Part shown: positions 6,642 to 13,163 of the stretch, one piece after another | Layout of the letters: every line of letters begins with the position of its first letter | How positions within the stretch are numbered: position 1 is the stretch's first letter | Virus record (IMG/VR): IMGVR_UViG_3300050014_000309 | Location: 1 to 23,900 of that record | DNA: 23,900 bases | Strand: one strand, 5' to 3' | Origin: a virus | The notes under the pieces: generated by a model | What the model was told of the DNA's origin: nothing | Database searches by the model: none | What the model saw: the letters and a program-made list of their open reading frames with translations, nothing else | Program-made: the position numbers and the translations under genes

Positions 6642-7088
6642 TTATACTTTCGCGGCGACCGCTACCAGCCGCCGGAAACTCTCCTCGCGCTGCTCGATCC
6701 AGGCATGGGCGCTCTTTTCGCTCATGATTAGGTCGCAGGCCGCTCTGACTTTTTCCTCTTTGCCCTGGAGCTCCGAAGTCCACTCCCGCCCTTGGGCGAT
6801 ATGGGCGCGCTTACCGCACTCCATCTTGCTCAAGAGTTCGGCCTGTTCTTCCGCCCTCTTCGCCTGGATCTGAGCGGCCCAGGCGATTTGCTTTTCGGAT
6901 CCGGTGAGCCCGGCATCCGCCCCGGCCTTCGCGGCCTCCTGGCGCTCCTTATCCTTCTTTGCCTGCCAGCAATCTGGACAAAGGGTGGTTGCCAGCCACT
7001 CAAGTTTATTCTCCCGCTCTTTGCCGGGGCCGTAGAGTTGCACCTCTCCGCTATGTCCGCAATCGTAATCCACTCCGTATTTCGCCAT
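6642..7088 (-). CDS. Zinc-ribbon protein, first gene of the leftward operon
   Basis: 148 aa. The N-terminus has CGHSGEVQLYG (10-20) and LCPDCW (36-41): a Cys-Gly-His pair and a Cys-x-x-Cys pair spaced as in a zinc ribbon. A long helical Ala/Glu/Lys/Gln-rich region follows (residues 42-125), ending in a tryptophan-containing segment (AHAWIEQREESFRRLV). Similar short proteins are common as uncharacterised early phage proteins. The start ATG 7088 has a GGGGGAGAGG site. It is the promoter-proximal gene of the leftward arm. Confidence 0.7.
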   Translation of the reverse strand: MAKYGVDYDCGHSGEVQLYGPGKERENKLEWLATTLCPDCWQAKKDKERQEAAKAGADAGLTGSEKQIAWAAQIQAKRAEEQAELLSKMECGKRAHIAQGREWTSELQGKEEKVRAACDLIMSEKSAHAWIEQREESFRRLVAVAAKV

Positions 7089-7427
7089 TTTCCTCTCCCC
7101 CTCTCTATCTATATTATACGCTCCTGCTTCTGCTCAGTTCTCCTGAGCTTCGCGGGGACTCCGCCGCCCCATGACATCATGATACCATTCCGCCTCCCAG
7201 CCTGTCAAGCCCCACGCCGCCCTATTCTTTGCCAGCTTCTGCCAAGCTGGGGGAGGGTGGGATTTCGCGCATGACGCATGGGCATAACCATACCTACTCT
7301 CTCTCGTATATAAGGTGCTGCTATTTGTGTTACAAGACAAAGAAGGAGTGGCTATTTTTGTGAGAGCCATGTGTTACAGTTTTTAGGATATGCGAGAGTT
7401 TGCGAGGAAATAGAACATACGTTTGCA
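7089..7427. promoter_or_regulatory. Divergent intergenic region between the two arms
   Basis: No convincing gene lies here. Leftward promoter candidates are TTGTAA (7335-7330) with a 17-bp spacer and TATATA (7312-7307), and a lone TATAAT at 7118-7113 with a poor -35. GGCT-N11-AGCC near 7354-7372 can form a hairpin. The left operon must start here, because the first leftward gene ends its 5' side at 7088. Confidence 0.45.
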
Positions 7428-7456
7428 TTGACCATTGTGATACAATGGAGTATAAT
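7428..7456 (+). promoter_or_regulatory. Rightward promoter with palindrome in the spacer
   Basis: TTGACC (7428-7433), a 17-bp spacer and TATAAT (7451-7456) make a near-consensus sigma70-type promoter 24 bases before the first rightward start. The spacer is filled by the inverted repeat CCATTG-TGATA-CAATGG (7432-7448), an ideal operator position. The palindrome differs from the other operators in the window. Confidence 0.75.
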
Positions 7457-7479
7457 TTACGAACAAGGGGGCGCGAATA

Positions 7480-7668
7480 GTGGGGATGTGGGTACTGCGG
7501 AAGGATGGTTCTTGGTCATATGGTCGGAAGTCATTGTCGTCTAAGGATTTAGGAGGGATATTGGATACGGTGTTGGCGGGGAAGAGGATAGAGATGTTTA
7601 AGGCAGTGTATAGCATGCCTAAACACAAGGGTTGTAATACAAGACTTACAATAACGTGGAAGGAGTAG
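7480..7668 (+). CDS. 62-aa rightward protein of unknown function
   Basis: GTG 7480 has an AGGGGG site 8 bases upstream. An ATG two codons later is too far from that site to be preferred. The protein is basic and Trp/Tyr-containing (WVLRKDGSWSYGRKSLSSKD) and ends TRLTITWKE. I recognise no family. It is the first gene behind the strong promoter at 7428-7456 and is coupled to the next small gene, whose ribosome site overlaps its end, so a regulatory pair is plausible. Confidence 0.55.
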   Translation: MGMWVLRKDGSWSYGRKSLSSKDLGGILDTVLAGKRIEMFKAVYSMPKHKGCNTRLTITWKE

Positions 7669-7670
7669 GA

Positions 7671-7865
7671 ATGGAAACTAAGTCTATGAAACTGTATTAC
7701 GTGACGTTAAAGAACTTGCGATTGATAAAGTCATGTACGGGGGAGAGCATGGCAAAGATACTTGATCGTCTAGTAGAACTGGATAAGGTGCTTCCTTTGG
7801 AGAAAGTTCTGATGGCGGATTTCAAGAAAGAAGTTCGCGCCTCCAACTTGGGTCCGCCTAAATAG
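7671..7865 (+). CDS. 64-aa RHH-like small protein
   Basis: ATG 7671 is chosen because GGAAGGAG lies 5 bases upstream; a GTG further upstream lacks a site. The N-terminal half (MKLYYVTLKNLRLIKSCTGE, then SMAKILDRLVELD) has the strand-helix-helix order of RHH DNA binders. The C-terminal half is charged (MADFKKEVRASN). An intrinsic terminator follows at 7918-7947. With the 62-aa protein it forms a short two-gene unit beside the arm junction, suggesting a regulator. Confidence 0.6.
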   Translation: METKSMKLYYVTLKNLRLIKSCTGESMAKILDRLVELDKVLPLEKVLMADFKKEVRASNLGPPK

Positions 7866-7917
7866 TGGGGCAAACCTCACTTATATACACCGCGCGGGAT
7901 TTCGTCCCTGCGTCGCG

Positions 7918-7947
7918 GGGCCTTCGTCAAGGAGGCCCTTGTTTTTT
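7918..7947 (+). terminator. Intrinsic terminator of the two-gene junction unit
   Basis: GGGCC (7918-7922) pairs with GGCCC (7934-7938), with CCTT/AAGG reinforcing inside, and is followed by TTGTTTTTT. It lies 52 bases after the stop of the 64-aa gene. Another imperfect hairpin with a TTTCG loop lies just before it. Confidence 0.65.
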
Positions 7948-7967
7948 GGGTTATAGTGTGGTACAAT
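7939..7967 (+). promoter_or_regulatory. Possible promoter for a small RNA
   Basis: TTGTTT (7939-7944), a 17-bp spacer and TACAAT (7962-7967) overlap the T-run of the terminator. The match to consensus is moderate. A transcript would begin near 7974, exactly where a series of hairpins starts. Confidence 0.4.
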
Positions 7968-7973
7968 TTCGTT

Positions 7974-8083
7974 AGTGTCATGTCTGCAGACATTGATACT
8001 CGGTGGTATATCACCGGACTTGCACAGAGTCGGCCCGCAGGTCAAGCAGGATTCGTCCTGCGAGTGAGGAGCTTCGGCTTTTT
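7974..8083 (+). ncRNA. Candidate structured small RNA
   Basis: No open frame fits here, but hairpins are packed end to end. AGTGTC-ATGTCTG pairs with CAGACAT-(T)-GATACT (7974-8000, including a perfect 14-bp palindrome). CGGTG-N6-CACCG is at 8001-8016. GACT-N7-AGTC is at 8017-8031, and an alternative pairing of CCG with CGG would compete with the previous stem. GCAGGA-TTCG-TCCTGC (8046-8061) has a UUCG tetraloop, and a second UUCG hairpin, AGC-TTCG-GCT, runs into TTTTT (8070-8083), giving a terminator-like end. No known RNA family is recognised. Confidence 0.45.
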
Positions 8084-8132
8084 GCGGAGAAGGAGTTGGT
8101 AGTAGCGTAAGCGAACCCGACTTCTTTTTCTA

Positions 8133-8354
8133 TTAGAAAACGGGATGCGTGTTCTCTCTAGTCGAGGTATGCAATCAGCTCTCGCGCTAGGGCAAAGCCA
8201 TGGTGCATTATTGAAGGCTTTTATAGACGAAAAAGCCATTCAGCCCTTTATCAATGAGGATTTAGCCATGGTAATGTCTACTCCCGTTCGCTTTACTCGT
8301 CCGGGAAGAGCAGGACTTCTTTTCTCTCAGAGGATGGCAAACAATATTATTTGA
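8133..8354 (+). pseudogene. Fragment of a P63C-domain-like gene
   Basis: The translation LENGMRVLSSRGMQSALALG, followed by a segment containing AFIDEKAIQPFINEDLAM and PVRFTRPGRAG, resembles the N-terminal part of P63C-domain proteins of phages and mobile elements (from memory). The upstream residues expected for a full protein are replaced by an unrelated stretch just after a stop at 8103-8105, and the frame ends at 8354 after about 70 residues, although such proteins are usually several times longer. No ribosome site precedes it. It is probably a decayed remnant. Confidence 0.5.
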
Positions 8355-8594
8355 ATGGTGTCAAGGTAATAAAGAAATAGGCTGGCGATTTGTTTAGCTC
8401 AAGAAGAACTACGCAAACCTATTGAAAGGCTAGAAAGCCCCTCACCAACCTATAGTTATTATAGATCTTTCTGCATTTTTGTCAACCTTCCTCCCAAAAG
8501 AATGTTCTGTTTTAAAATATTTTTAGCAGGAATTTTTATGAGATTCTGATTAGTTGCTATATTTATCTAGGACAATCCGTTTTCTTTTTGGGTA
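8355..8594. other. AT-rich stretch without a gene
   Basis: Only short broken frames are present (for example one reading AQEELRKPIERLESPSPTY near 8398-8454, interrupted upstream and without a start). Some may be further remnants of the decayed gene before it. Nothing else recognisable is seen until the promoter at 8595. Confidence 0.4.
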
Positions 8595-8622
8595 TTGACA
8601 ACGTAAAATTTCGTGTTACAAT
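8595..8622 (+). promoter_or_regulatory. Promoter of the long rightward operon
   Basis: TTGACA (8595-8600), a 16-bp spacer and TACAAT (8617-8622) precede the 49-aa gene by 40 bases. The palindrome TTACA-ATAAA-TGTAA (8616-8630) covers the -10 box. Its core ACAATAAATGT is identical to that in the operator at 3127-3141, and a similar AATAC flank follows in both. Downstream, GTATT-CGT-AATAC (8640-8652) and two direct copies of GTAATAC (8627-8633, 8646-8652) add possible further binding sites. Confidence 0.75.
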
Positions 8623-8661
8623 AAATGTAATACGGACAAGTATTCGTAATACAGGAGAAGA

Positions 8662-8811
8662 ATGAATACGCCAAAACAATACCTGGAAGACTCGGCCCCG
8701 ATTGTGAGGAAGGAAGATCCTCTTACTGAGTACGAGAAGGCCAGATTAGAGAGGTTGTCTTTACCTGGCTATCCTGGGCCAGATGTAAAAGTATCGGAGG
8801 AGGAAGAGTAA
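8662..8811 (+). CDS. 49-aa acidic small protein
   Basis: ATG 8662 follows AGGAG by 4 bases. The protein starts MNTPKQYLEDSAPIVRKEDP, continues with a charged helix, a Pro/Gly-rich turn (LSLPGYPGPDVKV) and an acidic end (SEEEE). No family is recognised. Its TAA overlaps the ATG of the secreted repeat protein, so the two are coupled. It is the first gene of the long rightward operon. Confidence 0.6.
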   Translation: MNTPKQYLEDSAPIVRKEDPLTEYEKARLERLSLPGYPGPDVKVSEEEE

Positions 8812-9149
8812 TGAAGTATTTATGTCTTCTGGTAATTCTCTTTATTTTGATGGCGCCGTGTTTTTCCCAAGAGGTGATCTCTCCAACACTTCCTGGAACA
8901 AACATCAGGGATTTGACCAAGCCTTCAACAGTGATAGACGGGCAGGATATTTATCCTACACTTCCGGGAATGGATGTGAGGGACTATTCTAGGCCTGGCC
9001 TTAGAGTTGAAAGGGACATGATCTATCCGACACTGCCGGGGACAACTTTTCGGGACTTCTCGAAGCAGGGGTGGAAGATCGAGAACAATGATAAGCCGGT
9101 GTTTCCAGAAGTTCGAATGAGAGTCTTGCGGATACCGGAGGACAAGTAA
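8811..9149 (+). CDS. Secreted protein with three YPTLPGT repeats
   Basis: 112 aa. Residues 1-20 form a typical Sec signal peptide (MKYLCLLVILFILMAPCFSQ), with probable cleavage near the Ser-Gln; the cysteine is not in a good lipobox. The mature part consists of three repeats of about 25 residues: SPTLPGTNIRDLTKP, YPTLPGMDVRDYSRPG and YPTLPGTTFRDFSKQG. A charged tail follows. A phage protein exported by the host is unusual outside lysis and superinfection functions. The repeats suggest binding to an envelope component. The gene overlaps its upstream neighbour by one base and is followed directly by an RHH gene. Function unknown. Confidence 0.7.
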   Translation: MKYLCLLVILFILMAPCFSQEVISPTLPGTNIRDLTKPSTVIDGQDIYPTLPGMDVRDYSRPGLRVERDMIYPTLPGTTFRDFSKQGWKIENNDKPVFPEVRMRVLRIPEDK

Positions 9150-9377
9150 ATGCCTCGTATATTTGGAATGGAAACAATAATGCAGTTCAGGCTCTTTGAA
9201 CACGAGAAGGCACTTCTATTGAGTAAGTGCAAGATACTTGGACAGTCACCGTCATTCTTTCTCAGGAATGCCCTTCGCGAGGCCATGGAGAAGCTGGATG
9301 AGGGTATACTAAAGAAGCACGTTGAAGGTATAATGCCAGCGGAATTGATGGAAGAAAGCAAGGAATCGCATGAGTAG
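9150..9377 (+). CDS. 75-aa RHH-like DNA-binding protein
   Basis: The ATG follows the previous stop directly and has a GGAGG site 8 bases upstream. Residues 10-48 (TIMQFRLFEHEKALLLSKCK, then GQSPSFFLRNALREAMEKL) have the strand-helix-helix layout of Arc-type repressors. The tail is helical and acidic (ELMEESKESHE). Role as a regulator is inferred from the fold only. It overlaps the next gene by 8 bases. Confidence 0.6.
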   Translation: MPRIFGMETIMQFRLFEHEKALLLSKCKILGQSPSFFLRNALREAMEKLDEGILKKHVEGIMPAELMEESKESHE

Positions 9378-9636
9378 TTTCGTTGTTCTGGGTTTTGCTA
9401 TTGGACTCGTAATAGGATTGATTGTATCTGTCCCTTCTGCAATTAAGCTATTGCAGATACTTATGGTGTGGGATCATAAAGTAATTTCAAAAAGCAAGCA
9501 ACCAAAAGAAGAGTACATGCCCCCCCCTAATCCAATAATGGAAGAGAATTACGAACAGATTTTAGCGCAAGACAAGGCGGAAATACTCAAGAATTTTGTG
9601 AGAAGAGGCATAGTCGAGGAAGACAATGGACGATAA
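9370..9636 (+). CDS. 88-aa protein with N-terminal membrane anchor
   Basis: Residues 4-24 (FVVLGFAIGLVIGLIVSVPS) are a membrane segment, followed by a second hydrophobic patch (KLLQILMVW) and then a charged cytoplasmic-type domain (residues 40-88). The start ATG 9370 lies inside the end of the previous gene and has AAGGA before it. It overlaps the following HTH gene by 11 bases. A lone anchor with a soluble tail does not identify a function. Confidence 0.6.
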   Translation: MSSFVVLGFAIGLVIGLIVSVPSAIKLLQILMVWDHKVISKSKQPKEEYMPPPNPIMEENYEQILAQDKAEILKNFVRRGIVEEDNGR

Positions 9637-10309
9637 GCTCGCTAATTTTTCTTCAGAAGAACTTCGCCAGCAATGCTCAGAGTTGTCTCTTATGCGTATA
9701 AGTTCGGAGGAGATCGCCAGAAGAATAAATCTTCCTCGCGCCAAAATCGCTGAGTATGTAAGCATTATTAGAAACGAAGAAGCATTCAAGAAAGAGAGAG
9801 GGCTTGACTCTAAAAACAAGGACTATATCATGCAGGAAGTTGAAAGATCAGAGCTTCGAGAGAAGTTGCTTTGGAAGACACTTCCTCCAGACATTTTAGA
9901 CGAAAGCATTCAGCCTCATCCAGCAATAGCGAATACTCTATCACACATAAGGGAGGAGTCCACTTTCCGAAGGAATCTTCTCATAGAATTTGACTTATTG
10001 CAACAACAAAAGATTGGAGCAGAATTGCAATCATGGGAAACATCCTTCATGGAATTTCTAAAAATACCAAAATTAGAGGCCAATAATGCCGACATTGAAC
10101 GAGTTCTATCAGGCTCTACGGGAGAATCGTCTGAGGTATATGGAGAAGTATCTCTGGATCAACACGAAGGAACAGGGGATCATCCAGTTCCATCCGAACC
10201 CATGCCAGATATTGCTGGATGGAATAATTCAGAGACAGATCCAAGAGAAGAAGCCGATCCGCCTGATAATCCTGAAGGCCAGGAGAGTTGGGATAAGTAC
10301 CTTCCTTGA
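9626..10309 (+). CDS. HTH protein, candidate small terminase subunit
   Basis: 227 aa. Residues 9-50 (SSEELRQQCSELSLMRISSE, then EIARRINLPRAKIAEYVSII) form a likely helix-turn-helix, and a charged helical middle follows. A DNA-binding protein directly before the large terminase is where small terminase subunits usually lie, but sequence proof is absent. The last 224 bases overlap the terminase gene in another frame. The matching 75 residues are low-complexity, Pro/Glu/Asp-rich and look like an overprinted tail. The original stop may have been lost, or the tail may be real. The start ATG 9626 has GAGGA upstream. Confidence 0.6.
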   Translation: MDDKLANFSSEELRQQCSELSLMRISSEEIARRINLPRAKIAEYVSIIRNEEAFKKERGLDSKNKDYIMQEVERSELREKLLWKTLPPDILDESIQPHPAIANTLSHIREESTFRRNLLIEFDLLQQQKIGAELQSWETSFMEFLKIPKLEANNADIERVLSGSTGESSEVYGEVSLDQHEGTGDHPVPSEPMPDIAGWNNSETDPREEADPPDNPEGQESWDKYLP

Positions 10310-12611
10310 AGGCGATATTTTCCATTATACGACACTAAATCCTGGAGTTCAATCTTATATTGCAGCAGCAGACAGCGAACAGGCTAAATCTCTGTTCGAT
10401 ATGTCTAAATTATTCTACGAACAGCTTTCTCCAGAAGTAAAACCCATGCGCCGGTACTGTAACGAGAAGGCTCTTTTTTTTGAGAACCCGAAGGAAAAGC
10501 AAAGGGCCGAGAATCCAGGACTTAGATCTGGAATCAAAATAGGAACGGCTGGTAAAATCGAAGTCGCTAGAGGACAGCTAATCCATCGCCTACATTGCTG
10601 TCTTCATCCTGATACGCTGATAGACGTAGAAATAAATGGAAATCGAACATATGTTCGCATAAAAGATATGTCTCCAGGGTATACTGTGTTCACGTTTGAG
10701 GGGAAGAAAGTAGAAGTAAAAGGAATCTCAAAAATAGGGATCCGAGAAATTAAAGAGAAAATGATCTGCATAAGAACCGTAACGAAAAATTTATACGTTA
10801 CATCTAACCACAAAGTATTTACTCAAAGAGGGTGGGTAGAGGCCGGGAAACTAAAATCCGGGAAAGATTATCTTGTTGGAAACATGAGAGAGTTTATTGA
10901 TTTTGACAAAATAAAGAGTGAGCCAAACGGATCAGAGGCTATTGCGATAACCATACAGAACCTACAACTCAGCGACAGAGAAGCGCGATTTACTGTTTTT
11001 AAAAAGAATAAAAAATTTATGGGGATATTATTGGATCTTCTTTCTAAGTACAATTTTGACGTTGACGAAAATTCAGATTCTACGTCCCTTATAGTTCACT
11101 CTGAAGACAGTAGCTTTATAAAGCTGCTTAAAGAATACTACAACGATTTTGCAATGCTTAAAGAGAGATCTCTCTCGTTGTCTGAGGCGGAAGAAGTTCT
11201 GTCTTATTTATGCTCTGCCGATGTTCATGAAAGAGAATCGGGAAAGATTAAGAGAATCACCAAAGAAAGATATGCCCATTTTAGGGACTTGATCAGAGAG
11301 AAGATTCCCAATAACAGGCAAAACAACAGATCAAGTCCTGGAATAAATAGTTTAGAAAGGAAATTTTGTGCCGAAAAATATTCCTTCTCACAAGTAATAT
11401 CGGTGAAAGAAGAGCCATATCGGGGATTCGTGTATGATTTAATTCTCGATGACAAATCACATTGTTTCCAAACAAGTGAGGGAATAGTGCACAACTCAGA
11501 ACTCTCCGACTGGAGAGGTGGATCCCTGACGCTGGATGCAATTCTTCACTGCGTCCCAGATTTGCCAAACACGGCAGTATATTTCGAGTCAACTGCCAAA
11601 GGGATAGGGAATATGTTCCATGACGAATGGCAACGTGCAATTTTAAAGGATTCTGATTTTGTTCCTATTTTCTTCCCGTTCTTTATTGATCCAGACAACA
11701 AGATAAAATGCGGAAAGGGCATGATCGAAGAGATAAAGGATACATTGGATGACGAAGAAAAAGAATTGATAATGAGATTTAATCTTGGGTGGGATCAGTT
11801 GGCGTGGAGAAGGAATAATATTAAAAATAAATGCCACGGTGATATTGATATTTTCCACCAGGAGAATCCTAGCACTCACAGAGAGGCATTTGTAACAACT
11901 ACCTTCAATGTATTCAAGGCAGAAGTTATACGTTCCTGTTTTGCCGTGAAAGAACCAATATTTTACGGGCACTTGATTGAAGAAGACGGTTGTGTTACAC
12001 TGAGAGAGGGAGGGCATAAAAGCCCTGTAAGAGTATGGAAATTCCCAGAGAAGGGACACACATACGTTGTCGGTGCAGATCCTACCGTTGGGATAGATCC
12101 CAAGACTGGAGATCCGGCAGCAATGCAAGTGCTGGACATAAAGACACTTGAACAAGTAGCGGAATATGAGCAAGTCGTAGATGCAGACGTATTTGAGAAT
12201 GAAATGATTCGGTTAGGTTTTTTCTACAATGCTGCCTTGGTAAATTTAGAACTAAGCGGTCCAGGGTGGGGGATCATAAGATCGTTCAAGGATAGATACC
12301 CAAATATTGTTTATTGGCCGTATTTAGACGATCCAAAAAAGAGGAACACGGGACACCTTGGATGGGAAACCACCTGCAAAACGAAGGAAGTCATGCGGAA
12401 AGAAACCATAGAACACATGCGTTCCGGGGCACTTACTTTAAGATCAAATTGGCTATTGCATGAGTGCGATACTTACTGCTATAATGAATACATGCACCCA
12501 GAGGCAAAAGGAGACGCACACGACGATCTGGTGCTTGCCTTGGAACTGGCTGTCGTTGCTTTAAATAATGTCTCGGCGTGTGCCCCAATAGTTGAAGGGC
12601 CAATTCATTAA
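10086..12611 (+). CDS. Large terminase subunit with an intein
   Basis: 841 aa, of which 542 remain after removal of the intein. The motor has a Walker-A-like KARRVGIST (64-72), a Walker B that is restored by splicing (RLHC + SELSDW), and a coupling motif FESTAKG. The nuclease domain begins at VVGADPTVGIDPKTGDPAAM with its RNase-H-fold aspartates and ends with the DAHDDLVLALELAV motif. The enzyme packages DNA into the prohead and cuts it. ATG 10086 is the only good start: an in-frame stop lies at 10074-10076, AGAGG is 6 bases upstream, and the residues that follow (KYLWINTKEQGIIQFHPNPC) are typical of the family. The gene starts 224 bases inside the upstream ORF. Confidence 0.93.
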   Translation: MPTLNEFYQALRENRLRYMEKYLWINTKEQGIIQFHPNPCQILLDGIIQRQIQEKKPIRLIILKARRVGISTFLEGDIFHYTTLNPGVQSYIAAADSEQAKSLFDMSKLFYEQLSPEVKPMRRYCNEKALFFENPKEKQRAENPGLRSGIKIGTAGKIEVARGQLIHRLHCCLHPDTLIDVEINGNRTYVRIKDMSPGYTVFTFEGKKVEVKGISKIGIREIKEKMICIRTVTKNLYVTSNHKVFTQRGWVEAGKLKSGKDYLVGNMREFIDFDKIKSEPNGSEAIAITIQNLQLSDREARFTVFKKNKKFMGILLDLLSKYNFDVDENSDSTSLIVHSEDSSFIKLLKEYYNDFAMLKERSLSLSEAEEVLSYLCSADVHERESGKIKRITKERYAHFRDLIREKIPNNRQNNRSSPGINSLERKFCAEKYSFSQVISVKEEPYRGFVYDLILDDKSHCFQTSEGIVHNSELSDWRGGSLTLDAILHCVPDLPNTAVYFESTAKGIGNMFHDEWQRAILKDSDFVPIFFPFFIDPDNKIKCGKGMIEEIKDTLDDEEKELIMRFNLGWDQLAWRRNNIKNKCHGDIDIFHQENPSTHREAFVTTTFNVFKAEVIRSCFAVKEPIFYGHLIEEDGCVTLREGGHKSPVRVWKFPEKGHTYVVGADPTVGIDPKTGDPAAMQVLDIKTLEQVAEYEQVVDADVFENEMIRLGFFYNAALVNLELSGPGWGIIRSFKDRYPNIVYWPYLDDPKKRNTGHLGWETTCKTKEVMRKETIEHMRSGALTLRSNWLLHECDTYCYNEYMHPEAKGDAHDDLVLALELAVVALNNVSACAPIVEGPIH
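10599..11495 (+). mobile_element. Intein inside the terminase (299 aa)
   Basis: Terminase residues 172-470. All splicing hallmarks are visible: Cys1 in block A (CLHPDTLIDVEI), TxxH in block B (T239-S-N-H242 of LYVTSNHKVF), block F (VYDLILDDKSHCF) and the C-terminal His-Asn (GIVHN) followed by Ser+1. Removal joins RLHC to SELSDW, giving an intact terminase Walker B region. The central insert (about 268-432) is long enough for a reduced homing endonuclease, but no clear LAGLIDADG or HNH motif is present; YLCSADVHE (374-382) is at best a degenerate LAGLIDADG remnant. Confidence 0.92.
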
Positions 12612-12623
12612 GGAGGCATATAA

Positions 12624-12761
12624 GTGAGCGAAAACGAAGGTTGCGAATATCCATTGAATATTCACGATGGAATCCGATGCCCGGAGTGTTCTTCTTACTT
12701 AATTCATGCGGGAGAAAATTGGGAATATCCTTCTTGCGGATGGACAAGTACGCATGATTAA
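12624..12761 (+). CDS. 45-aa zinc-ribbon peptide
   Basis: GTG 12624 lies 7 bases after an AGGAGG that overlaps the terminase stop. The peptide contains C-E-Y, CPEC and PSCGW, giving four cysteines for a zinc ribbon (RCPECSSYLIHAGENWEYPS, then CGW). Such small knuckles are common in phage late operons and may bind nucleic acid. Its function is unknown. About 100 bases follow with only a short AT-rich hairpin (12842-12856). Confidence 0.65.
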   Translation: MSENEGCEYPLNIHDGIRCPECSSYLIHAGENWEYPSCGWTSTHD

Positions 12762-12872
12762 AATTGGGCTTACTGGGCGTGGTCAAAAACGCACAGCAAG
12801 CACATAGATAATGGTTTTCTACCTTTGGCAGATTCGAGTGGCCTTAATTTTTAAGGAAAGGAGGTGAAAAAT

Positions 12873-13163
12873 ATGGCTGATGCAAAAATGACACCGGTGG
12901 CAAAAATCCCGACTCCGGCACAAATGGCGCTCAACCGGCTACTTAGAATTTATGCCTACAGCCTGGGCGTCGGGGCAGCAACATTCGCGGTGGGTAATCT
13001 GGGCATGATTCTAAACCTGCTAAAGGGCTTCCATGGGCTCCAGGGCTTCATGATTTCGACGGCTGCGGCGGCAATGGGAGGCCCGATAGTGGAAAGCACG
13101 CTGAAATTTTTCAGGGCAAAGTTAGCCCAGGCTCAGGCGGAGCAGGACGCGGCGACACAGTAG
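12873..13163 (+). CDS. Small membrane protein, holin-like in shape
   Basis: 96 aa from ATG 12873, set by a perfect AAAGGAGGTGA site. Two hydrophobic stretches (YAYSLGVGAATFAVGNLGMI, about 26-50; FMISTAAAAMGGPI, about 56-72) and a polar tail (FRAKLAQAQAEQDAATQ) suggest two membrane helices with a charged C-terminus. This is the size and topology of many holins, but no endolysin lies nearby, so the call is only by shape. A 22-bp tandem repeat begins at its stop. Confidence 0.5.
   Translation: MADAKMTPVAKIPTPAQMALNRLLRIYAYSLGVGAATFAVGNLGMILNLLKGFHGLQGFMISTAAAAMGGPIVESTLKFFRAKLAQAQAEQDAATQ

Noticed and set aside
10870-11385. Intein insert considered as a complete LAGLIDADG endonuclease
   Set aside because: Two clear LAGLIDADG motifs are not visible; only a degenerate candidate is seen, so an active homing enzyme is not claimed.
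12433-12786. Minus-strand frame of 117 codons
   Set aside because: It crosses the end of the terminase and the zinc-ribbon gene on the opposite strand and has no start signal.
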